From contig CAZWVR010000011.1 in the NCBI GenBank assembly GCA_964637235.1, positions 1 through 42,125 of the forward strand: DNA of 42,125 nt, given 5' to 3'. A program made the translations under genes and the position numbers. The notes under the pieces were generated by a model. The model worked only from the letters and a program-made list of their open reading frames with translations. It ran no database searches and was not told the DNA's origin. The first letter of the stretch is position 1. Each line of letters begins with the position of its first letter. This stretch comes from CAZWVR01 sp964637235 (GTDB taxonomy: Bacteria > Bacteroidota > Bacteroidia > Bacteroidales > S143-33). Below are positions 1-6,796 of this stretch, one piece after another.

Positions 1-1181
1 TCGTCTGTATAATATACATTGTGGAAATCTTCATATCGCTTTTTTATATTTCTAAGAATAGTTATAGTTTGTTTTGGGGTTGGCGGTTCTACTAAAACTT
101 TTTGGAAACGTCTTTCCAGTGCTCCGTCTTTTTCAATATATTGTCGATATTCATCCAGAGTAGTTGCACCTATACATTGTATTTCACCGCGTGCTAATGC
201 CGGTTTTAGCATATTTGAAGCATCAAGTGAACCGGTTGCTCCACCAGCTCCAACAATAGTATGTATTTCGTCAATAAAAAGTATAACATCCTTATTATTA
301 GATACTTCATTTATCAATGACTTCATTCTCTCCTCAAATTGCCCTCTATATTTAGTACCAGCAACTAATGCTGCCAAATCCAGAGCAACTATACGTTTAC
401 CAAATAGCACACGAGAGACCTTTTTTTGTACAATACGCATAGCCAGACCTTCTACTATTGCTGTCTTTCCTACTCCCGGCTCTCCTATCAAGACTGGATT
501 ATTCTTTTTACGGCGACTTAATATCTGCACAACTCTCTCTATTTCAGTATCTCTTCCTATAATAGGATCAAGTTTATCTTCCAAAGCAGCTTGTGTAATA
601 TCATACCCGAAGTTATCCAAAACAGGCGTTCTTGATTTACTACGAGAAGGCTGAAATGGTGGGCGACGCCGTCCATATCTAAACTCTTCCTTATCGTCGC
701 TGTTATCCTCTATATCATCATCGTCGTCGTGTAAGATATTTTCCGGTATATATTTAAGATGATTTTTAAACCAAGTATAGTCCTTTTGGCGTTGTTCAAG
801 AAACGAACTGAAAATATTATTACGAGCGCGTAAAAGTGCTAACAGAATATCCTCTTTTTGCACAAGAGTGCGTTTTTGATTTTGTGCTTCCAGCTGTGCT
901 AATTTAAGTACTCGTTCTGCTTCTGCACTATAATTTAAGGGTTCATTTGTATTTTCCTTGATAAATTTATTTTCAACTGAAAGGGCACGTTTTATAAAAT
1001 TTTGCAACTCTTCTACATTTATGTTATAATTTTTCATAACCTGAATTAAACTATTATTTTTAAGTGCTAAAAATCCCAATGCAATATGGTCTGGTGTAAT
1101 AAAATTTGAATTCAACTGTTGGGCAAAATCTTTTGCAAGGTTCAAAATTTTTATTGTCTCATCTGCATATTTAGTAATCAT
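1..1181 (-). CDS. clpC: ClpC-type AAA+ unfoldase, N-terminal part (cut by window edge)
   Basis: Hsp100 unfoldase that feeds substrates to the ClpP protease in the cytoplasm. About 393 residues are visible from the ATG at 1181 to the window edge. They hold a double Clp_N repeat (about residues 5-150), a strongly acidic linker with five consecutive Asp, then the first AAA+ module with the GRDTEIERVVQILSRRKKNN stretch, Walker A GEPGVGKTA and Walker B VILFIDEIH followed by TIVGAGG. The acidic linker and the phrase TPVLDNFGYDIT before the first ATPase module are typical of Bacteroidota ClpC rather than ClpB; the middle domain and second ATPase module that would settle this lie outside. A TATATTTG -7 element sits about 25 bp upstream. 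It is separated from the upstream sucC by a terminator, so it is probably transcribed alone. Confidence 0.9.
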   Translation of the reverse strand, partial: MITKYADETIKILNLAKDFAQQLNSNFITPDHIALGFLALKNNSLIQVMKNYNINVEELQNFIKRALSVENKFIKENTNEPLNYSAEAERVLKLAQLEAQNQKRTLVQKEDILLALLRARNNIFSSFLEQRQKDYTWFKNHLKYIPENILHDDDDDIEDNSDDKEEFRYGRRRPPFQPSRSKSRTPVLDNFGYDITQAALEDKLDPIIGRDTEIERVVQILSRRKKNNPVLIGEPGVGKTAIVEGLAMRIVQKKVSRVLFGKRIVALDLAALVAGTKYRGQFEERMKSLINEVSNNKDVILFIDEIHTIVGAGGATGSLDASNMLKPALARGEIQCIGATTLDEYRQYIEKDGALERRFQKVLVEPPTPKQTITILRNIKKRYEDFHNVYYTD

Positions 1182-1206
1182 AGAATTAAATCTTTAACAT
1201 TTGGCA

Positions 1207-1214
1207 CAAATATA
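1207..1214 (-). promoter_or_regulatory. Candidate -7 element of the clpC promoter
   Basis: The minus strand reads TATATTTG, a perfect match to the Bacteroidota -7 consensus TAnnTTTG. It would start transcription about 19 nt before the clpC ATG. No TTG is present 19-21 bp further upstream, so only half the promoter is recognisable. Confidence 0.4.
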
Positions 1215-1372
1215 CAAAAAAAGTTCCTTAAAATTTTATGATAAAAATAAATGCCAAATTGGCAGTTTATATTAAAGTTTGCTGATTATTTTATTCTGGG
1301 AAGATGTATATAAAAAACAATACTAATAATCAATACATTACACAAGTCATCAATAATTGATATTAACAAAAA

Positions 1373-1415
1373 AGCTTCGGGGTTGCACCTCATTATTGAG
1401 ATTTTCCCCGAAGCT
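1373..1415 (-). terminator. Intrinsic terminator of sucC
   Basis: Perfect 10-bp arms agcttcgggg (1373-1382) and ccccgaagct (1406-1415) are followed on the minus strand by TTTTTTG. The 23-nt loop contains a second small hairpin, ctca-ttat-tgag (1389-1400). It lies 34 bp after the sucC stop codon and upstream of clpC, separating the two transcription units. Confidence 0.75.
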
Positions 1416-1448
1416 ATCCAAAATTTAATAATACTAATTGTGAAATTG

Positions 1449-2648
1449 TCAGTCTATAACCTCTTTAACAAGTTCCGCAGCTTCCTTTAATGTTATAGCA
1501 GATTTTACTTTTAAACCAGATTCATCAATAATTCTCTTACCTTCTTCGCTATTAGTACCTTGCAAACGGACAATAATAGGCACCTTTATATCACCCACTT
1601 TTTTATATGCTTGAACAATACCATTTGCAATTCTATCACAACGAACAATACCACCAAATATATTTACAAGAATAGCTTTTACGTTCGGATCTTTTAATAT
1701 GATTCTAAAACCGGCTTCAACTGTTTCAGCATTAGCTTTACCGCCTACATCAAGGAAGTTTGCAGGATTACCACCAACAAATTTTATCATATCCATAGTA
1801 GCCATAGCTAAACCAGCCCCATTAACCATACATCCAACATTACCATCTAATTTTACGAAATTCAATCCATATTTTGAAGCCTCTACTTCAACTGGATCTT
1901 CTTCTGTAAGGTCTCTCATTTCAGCATAATCTTTATGACGGAATAGAGCATCATCGTCAAGTTTAACTTTGGAATCAGCAGCATATATCTTATCATCAGA
2001 AGTTTTCAATACAGGGTTTATTTCAAATAAGGTTGCATCGCTTTTTTGATAAGCATCGTACAACGCTGTGACGAATTTAGTCATTTCCTTAAAAGCTTTA
2101 CCAGAAAGGCCAAGATTAAAGGCTATTTTACGGGCTTGATATGGCAGTACACCTACACACGGATCTATTTCTTCTTTGAAAATTAACTCAGGGGTTTCCT
2201 CAGCAACTTTTTCAATATCCATACCTCCCTGTGGAGAGTACATAATAATATTACGACCTGTTGCTCTATTGAGCAATACACTCATATAGAATTCTTTTAC
2301 ATCTACAACCCCTTGTTCATTAGGATAGTATATTCCCTGTTCAATAAGCACTTTATGTACCTTCTTTCCTTGAGGCCCAGTTTGATGAGTTATAAGTATC
2401 TTACCAATAATCTCATCTGCATATTTCCTGACTTCTTCAAGAGACTTTGCAATTTTTACACCTCCTGCCTTACCACGTCCTCCTGCATGTATCTGAGCTT
2501 TAACAGCCCATGTGTCTGTTCCGGTTTCTTGTTGTACTTTCTTAGCCGCTTCTACGGCTTCATCAGGCGTATATGCTACATACCCTACTGGTACAGATAC
2601 GCCAAATTGTTTTAAAATTTGCTTACCTTGATATTCGTGTAAGTTCAT
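1449..2648 (-). CDS. sucC: Succinyl-CoA ligase (ADP/GDP-forming), beta subunit
   Basis: Beta subunit of succinyl-CoA synthetase, which interconverts succinyl-CoA and succinate with substrate-level NTP formation in the TCA cycle or in a reductive succinate/propionate pathway. The 399-residue product starts MNLHEYQGKQILKQFGV, the canonical family N-terminus; an in-frame ATG twelve codons upstream (2684) would add a Lys/Asn-rich tail not seen in the family, so 2648 is preferred. The ATP-grasp domain is visible (KAQIHAGGRGKAGGVK), as are the CoA-ligase domain phrases GCMVNGAGLAMATMD and NPANFLDVGG and the C-terminal ILVNIFGGIVRCD. No alpha-subunit gene (sucD) is adjacent, so the two subunits are encoded apart here. 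Transcription ends at the hairpin at 1373-1415. Confidence 0.96.
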   Translation of the reverse strand: MNLHEYQGKQILKQFGVSVPVGYVAYTPDEAVEAAKKVQQETGTDTWAVKAQIHAGGRGKAGGVKIAKSLEEVRKYADEIIGKILITHQTGPQGKKVHKVLIEQGIYYPNEQGVVDVKEFYMSVLLNRATGRNIIMYSPQGGMDIEKVAEETPELIFKEEIDPCVGVLPYQARKIAFNLGLSGKAFKEMTKFVTALYDAYQKSDATLFEINPVLKTSDDKIYAADSKVKLDDDALFRHKDYAEMRDLTEEDPVEVEASKYGLNFVKLDGNVGCMVNGAGLAMATMDMIKFVGGNPANFLDVGGKANAETVEAGFRIILKDPNVKAILVNIFGGIVRCDRIANGIVQAYKKVGDIKVPIIVRLQGTNSEEGKRIIDESGLKVKSAITLKEAAELVKEVID

Positions 2649-2748
2649 CTTTTGATTTTTTTTATTATTGTATATTTTCGTCAAAAATTTCCAACGGCTA
2701 ATTTATTAAAAAAAAGAACTCCATAAAATATTCTTTAACATAAAAAAG

Positions 2749-3288
2749 ATGAGAAAAATACCCAATGCAGAACTCGGAAGGCTTTCAATAGAAGCTTTTA
2801 AACGTGCTGAAAAATTTAATTTTGTAGTAGTTTTAGACAATATCCGAAGTATGAATAATGTAGGCTCTGCATTTCGTACTTCTGATGCATTCAAATGCGA
2901 AAAAATATTATTATGCGGAATTACTGCTCGTCCACCCCATAGAGAGATAACAAAAACAGCTCTGGGTGCTACTGAAAGTGTTCAGTGGGAATATTTCCCC
3001 ACTACCTTAGAAGCTGTGCAAACTCTAAAAAAACAAAATTATATCATTGTGGCAGTAGAGCAAACCGACGTATCCATTCAGTTGCACCAATTTAAACCAA
3101 TTAAAAACAAAAAATACGCCTTTATTTTTGGACATGAAGTAAAAGGCGTTTCTGAAAATATTTTGCCACAGTGCGATATGGCATTAGAAATCCCACAATT
3201 CGGTACTAAACATTCTTTAAACGTATCAGTTTCAATTGGAATAGTTCTGTGGGATTTTGTTTCCAAAATATATTTAAGCAATACCTAA
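2749..3288 (+). CDS. TrmH/SpoU-family RNA 2'-O-methyltransferase
   Basis: SPOUT-class enzyme that transfers a methyl group from SAM to a ribose 2'-OH in tRNA or rRNA. The 179 residues form a bare catalytic domain with the three SpoU motifs: motif 1 NIRSMNNVGSAFRT with the catalytic Asn/Arg (about residues 31-44), motif 2 FIFGHEVKGV (about 126-135) and motif 3 IPQFGTKHSLNVSVS (about 149-163), which build the SAM-binding knot. There is no extra RNA-binding domain. The exact target nucleotide cannot be assigned. It is divergent from sucC across a 100-bp gap, and its last 15 nt overlap the end of the convergent TerB-like gene. Confidence 0.88.
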   Translation: MRKIPNAELGRLSIEAFKRAEKFNFVVVLDNIRSMNNVGSAFRTSDAFKCEKILLCGITARPPHREITKTALGATESVQWEYFPTTLEAVQTLKKQNYIIVAVEQTDVSIQLHQFKPIKNKKYAFIFGHEVKGVSENILPQCDMALEIPQFGTKHSLNVSVSIGIVLWDFVSKIYLSNT

Positions 3289-3822
3289 GCGGCTTTTAAA
3301 CTCATTGAGTTTTTTAAGTTCCTCCTCTTTATTTCTACTTGCATTATTTAGTATAATATTATCCATCAATTTGCTGAAAGTTTTAGTCATAGATGTGGGA
3401 CTTTCTGGATTTTTATCCAGCTTCAAGAGTGCTTTTACTGCATCGATAATAGCGCCTTCGTATTTATTCATATTTTTACTTAGATATAACAATTCAGAGC
3501 CTATACGAAGGTGAAATTCTTCATTAAGCATAACATCTGCTGGTTCCAGAGCATAACTTAAAAGTTCAATAACTGACAAATCCAATGCATTTACATCAAT
3601 TTTTCTTGCAATATTCTCCAATATTTTGAGTTCCTTTTCATCCACCTCTTTATCACTTGCGATTGCCAAAGCTGCTGGTATATTACTTAAAAATACAAAT
3701 AACTGTGGATTAGACATTTGAAACTGTCGCTCATTCATGTAATCTTGTAGATGTGTTCTTATCTCTTTAAAAACCGTCCTAAAAAGGCTCATTTCCTCCG
3801 GGGTAAATCTTATTTCTTCCAT
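3274..3822 (-). CDS. TerB-like helical protein of unknown function
   Basis: A 182-residue, predicted all-helical cytoplasmic protein without signal peptide or membrane segment. I do not recognise a named family with certainty. The stretch AIASDKEVDEKELKILENIA (about residues 52-71) resembles the acidic signature of TerB-like domains (tellurite-resistance B fold, often metal-binding), so that relation is an inference. The start MEEIRFTPEEM at 3822 is preferred over an upstream in-frame ATG at 3873, which would add a hydrophobic 17-residue tail and sit inside a palindrome. The 3' end overlaps the convergent methyltransferase gene by 15 nt (TAAs 10-15 nt inside each other), so the two mRNAs are complementary at their ends. 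Confidence 0.65.
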   Translation of the reverse strand: MEEIRFTPEEMSLFRTVFKEIRTHLQDYMNERQFQMSNPQLFVFLSNIPAALAIASDKEVDEKELKILENIARKIDVNALDLSVIELLSYALEPADVMLNEEFHLRIGSELLYLSKNMNKYEGAIIDAVKALLKLDKNPESPTSMTKTFSKLMDNIILNNASRNKEEELKKLNEFKSRLGIA

Positions 3823-3842
3823 AATAGTAATTTTAGTTTGGA

Positions 3843-3874
3843 TAAAAATAAAAAGGTTTTTGAGAATTCTCAAA
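3843..3874 (-). promoter_or_regulatory. Candidate promoter with overlapping palindrome upstream of the TerB-like gene
   Basis: A perfect 16-bp palindrome, tttgagaattctcaaa, lies at 3859-3874. Its outer TTTG on the minus strand (3871-3874) is placed 20 bp from TATTTTTA (3843-3850), which differs from the -7 consensus TAnnTTTG only in the last base. If this is the promoter, a dimeric repressor on the palindrome would cover the -33 element. Confidence 0.35.
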
Positions 3875-3974
3875 TTTTTTTTGACCTATAAACTATATCT
3901 AAAAATTCTTTAAAACTGACATTTCCGTAAACATTTTTATAACTGTTAATTTGTATAATAAAAAATGCAAAATA

Positions 3975-4007
3975 TTTGTAAATAAAATGGAGTTTTATTT
4001 AAATTTG
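3975..4007 (+). promoter_or_regulatory. Promoter of the YgbA-type gene with inverted repeat in the spacer
   Basis: TTTG at 3975-3978, a 21-bp spacer and TAAATTTG at 4000-4007 match the Bacteroidota promoter consensus well; the leader would be about 16 nt. The spacer is filled by an inverted repeat with 9-bp arms, taaataaaa (3979-3987) and ttttattta (3993-4001), around tggag. Such a position suits an operator, although the repeat is AT-only and could be chance. Confidence 0.6.
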
Positions 4008-4029
4008 GACTTATTCTAAATAGCAAAAT

Positions 4030-4446
4030 ATGAAAAATAAAAAGAAAAGAGACAAAAAAAATCATATACGCGTAAAACGTGAAAAATACACTATCAAAGT
4101 AATGATAGAAATGTATTGCCATGCACATCATGGTACCGAAAAAGGCAAATTATGTAATGAATGTTCCCGTGTATTAGACTATGCAATAGAAAGAATAGAC
4201 TACTGCGCTTTTGGAATAAAAAAGCCAGCTTGTGAGACATGTCCTATACACTGCTTTAAAAAAGATATGAGAGAACAAATGCGAAATATAATGCGTTATG
4301 CCGGACCTCGCATGACGTGGAAATATCCTATCTTAGCTTTTATGCATATTTTCGATCTACTGCGTGGTAAAAAAATAAACCGCCTTTACGAAAAAGAAGC
4401 TAATAAACCGAATTTTAAATTTAAAATGCTATTGGAGAAAATTTAA
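4030..4446 (+). CDS. YgbA-type (nitrous-oxide-stimulated promoter family) cysteine-rich protein
   Basis: Member of the family named for a nitrous-oxide-stimulated promoter, to which E. coli YgbA belongs; those genes are induced by nitrogen oxides, and their molecular function is poorly defined. The 138 residues carry the family core: KREKYTIKVMIEMYCHAHH, the Cys-rich segment KPACETCPIHC (65-75) and MRYAGPRM (88-95). Seven cysteines (30, 42, 45, 59, 68, 71, 75) suggest metal or Fe-S binding. There is no signal peptide; the N-terminus is very Lys-rich. It has its own promoter with an inverted repeat between the promoter elements, compatible with a redox- or NO-responsive regulator. That link is inferred from the family, since no such regulator is encoded nearby. 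Confidence 0.82.
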   Translation: MKNKKKRDKKNHIRVKREKYTIKVMIEMYCHAHHGTEKGKLCNECSRVLDYAIERIDYCAFGIKKPACETCPIHCFKKDMREQMRNIMRYAGPRMTWKYPILAFMHIFDLLRGKKINRLYEKEANKPNFKFKMLLEKI

Positions 4447-4461
4447 TAAATTAATTTTTTT

Positions 4462-4469
4462 TATTTTTG
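4462..4469 (+). promoter_or_regulatory. Possible -7 element for lpd
   Basis: TATTTTTG matches TAnnTTTG, but the nearest TTG upstream is 27 bp away, longer than usual. If used, lpd would have a leader of about 87 nt. I see no convincing riboswitch or attenuator in it. Confidence 0.25.
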
Positions 4470-4561
4470 CCTAAAATTCTTTATAGAAACAGCTTAGTTC
4501 TATAAATGAGCTATTATTAACAGAGCTCTACCCTGTAAAATTAACTAAAAAAATAAAGACT

Positions 4562-5944
4562 ATGCAATACGATTTACTTATACTTGGTTCTGGTCCGGGA
4601 GGTTATGTTGCAGCAATAAGAGCTGCTCAACTCGGTATGAAAGTCGGAGTAATTGAAAAAGATGAAGTGGGAGGTGTATGCCTCAATTATGGATGTATTC
4701 CAACTAAGGCTCTACTGAAAAGTGTACATGTATATGAAACAATTAAACAAGCAAATAAATTCGGAATAAAAGTTGAAAATACCAGCTTTGACTTTTCGAA
4801 AATAATTGCCAGAAGCAGAAGTGTGGCAAAACAAATGAGTAAAGGAGTAGAATTTTTATTTAAAAAAAATGGAATAGAACTTTTGAAAGGGAAAGGCAAA
4901 TTAGTTAATAATCATAAAATTGAAATTGATGGAGAAAATAAACAAACTGTCGAAGCAAAAAATATCATAATAGCAACAGGTGCAAGAGCACGCCAGTTGC
5001 CTAACCTCCCAATCGATGGTAAAAAAATAATAGGATATAAACAAGCAATGACCCTGCCCTACAAACCAGAAAATATGGTAATCGTAGGCGCAGGAGCAAT
5101 AGGAATTGAGTTTGGAATGTTTTACGCAAGTCTCGGAACTAAGGTGACCATAGTAGAATTTATGCCCAGAGTGGCTCCTATCGAAGACGAAGATATATCC
5201 GCCGAAATACTGAAAATCCTCAAAAGAAATAGAATAAAAGTTTTTGTTTCTTCGGTAGTGGAAAATGTAGAAGGCGATCAAGGAGATTTAAAAGTAAAAA
5301 TTAAAACACCAGATGGAGAAATTCTCATAAATACCCAAATAGTTCTTTCAGCAGTAGGAATAACACCTAATACAGAAAATATCGGTTTAGAGGATATAGG
5401 TATAGAAACCCAAAAAGGAAAAATCCCTGTTGATAGCTACTATCGTACAAAAATAGAAAACATCTACGCAATTGGCGATGTAATAAATACTCCTGCACTT
5501 GCCCATGTAGCTTCTGCTGAGGGTATTACTGCGGTAGAATTCATAGCAGGATTAAATCCTAAACCCATTAATTATAATCACATCCCAGCAGGAATATTCA
5601 TACATCCAGAAGTTGCTTCGGTAGGTATTCGCGAATATCAAGCAAAAGAAAAAGGTATTGACTATAAAATAGGAAAGTTCCCAGTCTCTGCTTTGGGTAA
5701 AGCTACGGCTATCGGCAGCCGAGATGGATTTTTTAAATTTATTTTCGAAAAAAACAGTGATAAACTTATCGGAGCGCATATTATTGCTCCTAATGCTACT
5801 GATATGATATCAGAGCTTACACTGGCAATGAATCTTGATGCCTCCTCTCATAATATAATAAAATCTGTGCATCCACACCCAACAATTTCGGAAGGTATTA
5901 TGGAAGCCGCTGCTAATGCTAATAATGAAGCAATACATATATAA
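4562..5944 (+). CDS. lpdA: Dihydrolipoyl dehydrogenase (E3)
   Basis: FAD-dependent E3 subunit that reoxidises dihydrolipoamide with NAD+ in 2-oxoacid dehydrogenase complexes or the glycine cleavage system. The 460 residues show the FAD dinucleotide fold GSGPGG (9-14), the redox-active disulfide C40-LNYG-C45 followed by IPTKALL, ATGARA, the NAD-binding fold VGAGAIGIEFG, the second FAD contact YAIGDV and the catalytic HPHPTISE (437-444) near the C-terminus. Length and motifs are complete. No lipoyl domain or E1/E2 gene is adjacent, so the partner complex is not evident from context. ribH follows after 11 nt, implying cotranscription. Confidence 0.96.
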   Translation: MQYDLLILGSGPGGYVAAIRAAQLGMKVGVIEKDEVGGVCLNYGCIPTKALLKSVHVYETIKQANKFGIKVENTSFDFSKIIARSRSVAKQMSKGVEFLFKKNGIELLKGKGKLVNNHKIEIDGENKQTVEAKNIIIATGARARQLPNLPIDGKKIIGYKQAMTLPYKPENMVIVGAGAIGIEFGMFYASLGTKVTIVEFMPRVAPIEDEDISAEILKILKRNRIKVFVSSVVENVEGDQGDLKVKIKTPDGEILINTQIVLSAVGITPNTENIGLEDIGIETQKGKIPVDSYYRTKIENIYAIGDVINTPALAHVASAEGITAVEFIAGLNPKPINYNHIPAGIFIHPEVASVGIREYQAKEKGIDYKIGKFPVSALGKATAIGSRDGFFKFIFEKNSDKLIGAHIIAPNATDMISELTLAMNLDASSHNIIKSVHPHPTISEGIMEAAANANNEAIHI

Positions 5945-5955
5945 AAATCTAAAAT

Positions 5956-6453
5956 ATGTCATCAAAACAACCATATCATGCATCTATTGAACTCAGTGAG
6001 GAAGTAAAAGAATTAAAAATAGGAATTGTAAAAGCTAAATGGAACTCCCATATTACTGATAAACTTTTTGAGGGAGCTATTGAAACTCTAAAAAAATATA
6101 ATGTAAAGAAAATCATCTCAATAGAGGTCCCAGGTTCAATAGAATTGACTTTTGGAGCCAAAAAAATGATACTAAATGCAGGCATTGATGCAGTTATAGT
6201 ATTAGGCTGCATAATTCAAGGTGAAACAAGACATTTTGATTTCGTAGCTAAGAGCGTAACAGAAGGGATTACTAAACTAAATTTAGAATACAATGTTCCG
6301 GTTATTTTTGGCGTCTTAACTACTAATAACGAGAAACAAGCTCTTGATAGGGCAGGAGGAAAATATGGAAATAAAGGTTCAGAAGCCGCAGAAACAGCTA
6401 TTGAGATGGCTTTACTAAATAAACGTTTCTTAAAGCTAATTAGGGAGATATAA
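5956..6453 (+). CDS. ribH: 6,7-dimethyl-8-ribityllumazine synthase
   Basis: Penultimate enzyme of riboflavin synthesis: condenses 5-amino-6-ribitylamino-uracil with 3,4-dihydroxy-2-butanone 4-phosphate. The 165-residue protein carries the substrate-site motifs AKWNSHIT, VPGSIELTFGA, GCIIQGETRHFDFVA (with the conserved His) and GVLTTNNEKQALDRAGG followed by GNKGSEAA. Family length is normal. It lies 11 nt behind lpd; since lpd needs FAD, the pairing is functionally sensible but may simply be a Bacteroidota gene order. The stop codon is followed directly by the promoter of tRNA-Glu. Confidence 0.96.
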   Translation: MSSKQPYHASIELSEEVKELKIGIVKAKWNSHITDKLFEGAIETLKKYNVKKIISIEVPGSIELTFGAKKMILNAGIDAVIVLGCIIQGETRHFDFVAKSVTEGITKLNLEYNVPVIFGVLTTNNEKQALDRAGGKYGNKGSEAAETAIEMALLNKRFLKLIREI

Positions 6454-6472
6454 TGTTAAAAAAATAAAAATC

Positions 6473-6504
6473 TTTGCATAAAAAATATGAATTTTATAAT
6501 TTTG
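6473..6504 (+). promoter_or_regulatory. Promoter of tRNA-Glu
   Basis: TTTG at 6473-6476 and TAATTTTG at 6497-6504, separated by 20 bp, match the Bacteroidota consensus. The predicted start, near 6510, lies about 8 nt before the mature tRNA. Confidence 0.7.
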
Positions 6505-6517
6505 CACCAGCTTTTAA

Positions 6518-6589
6518 GCCCCGTTCGTCTAGCGGTTAGGACGCCAGATTTTCATTCTGGTAGCAGGGGTTCGATTCCCCTACGGGGTG
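6518..6589 (+). tRNA. tRNA-Glu (anticodon UUC)
   Basis: A full cloverleaf is visible. The acceptor arm is GCCCCGT paired with ACGGGGT, with a G1:U72 wobble. The anticodon stem is CCAGA (6544-6548) with TCTGG (6556-6560), and the loop TTTTCAT places TTC at 6551-6553. The T arm is aGGGG-TTCGATT-CCCCt. The discriminator base is G, as in other glutamate tRNAs. The following bases are CTC, so the 3' CCA is not encoded and must be added by the CCA enzyme. Confidence 0.97.
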
Positions 6590-6596
6590 CTCTAAG

Positions 6597-6621
6597 GGCT
6601 GTCTAAAAGGCAGCCTTTTTT
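6597..6621 (+). terminator. Intrinsic terminator after tRNA-Glu
   Basis: Stem ggctgtc (6597-6603) and ggcagcc (6609-6615), with one G:U pair, loop taaaa, followed by six T and a further T-rich stretch. It begins 8 nt after the tRNA. Confidence 0.8.
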
Positions 6622-6682
6622 ATTTTTCATTGTTTCATATCATATGAAAAAGCTTGTTTATTCTAACCTCAAAGTATATACA

Positions 6683-6721
6683 TAACGAGGCAAAGACGAT
6701 TAAAACGCCTTTGCCTCGTTA
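6683..6721. repeat. Strong hairpin without T-tract between tRNA-Glu and the M56 gene
   Basis: Arms taacgaggcaaag (6683-6695) and ctttgcctcgtta (6709-6721) pair perfectly over 13 bp around a 13-nt loop. Neither strand has a T run after the stem, so it is not a classic terminator. It sits 76 bp beyond the stop codon of the minus-strand M56 gene and may act as a processing or protective hairpin at that mRNA's 3' end. Confidence 0.5.
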
Positions 6722-6796
6722 ATTCCTTCACATTCCTACGCTTCCATGCATTACCCATACCGCTGCTATATATTTTTCATCTATTGAAACATAATT

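Noticed and set aside
19..654. 211-codon open frame on the plus strand
   Set aside because: It lies entirely within the minus-strand ClpC coding region, whose Walker A and B motifs are unmistakable; the frame is an antisense shadow.
1349..1361. atcaa-taa-ttgat dyad upstream of clpC
   Set aside because: Short, AT-rich, and far from the -7 candidate next to the sucC terminator; too likely by chance to call an operator.
4475..4561. Possible riboswitch or attenuator in the lpd leader
   Set aside because: Only a weak agct/agct pairing is visible; no known motif or stable stem.
4901..5281. 126-codon minus-strand open frame inside lpd
   Set aside because: It is antisense to conserved NAD-binding sequence and has a low-complexity aromatic/Cys composition typical of shadow frames.
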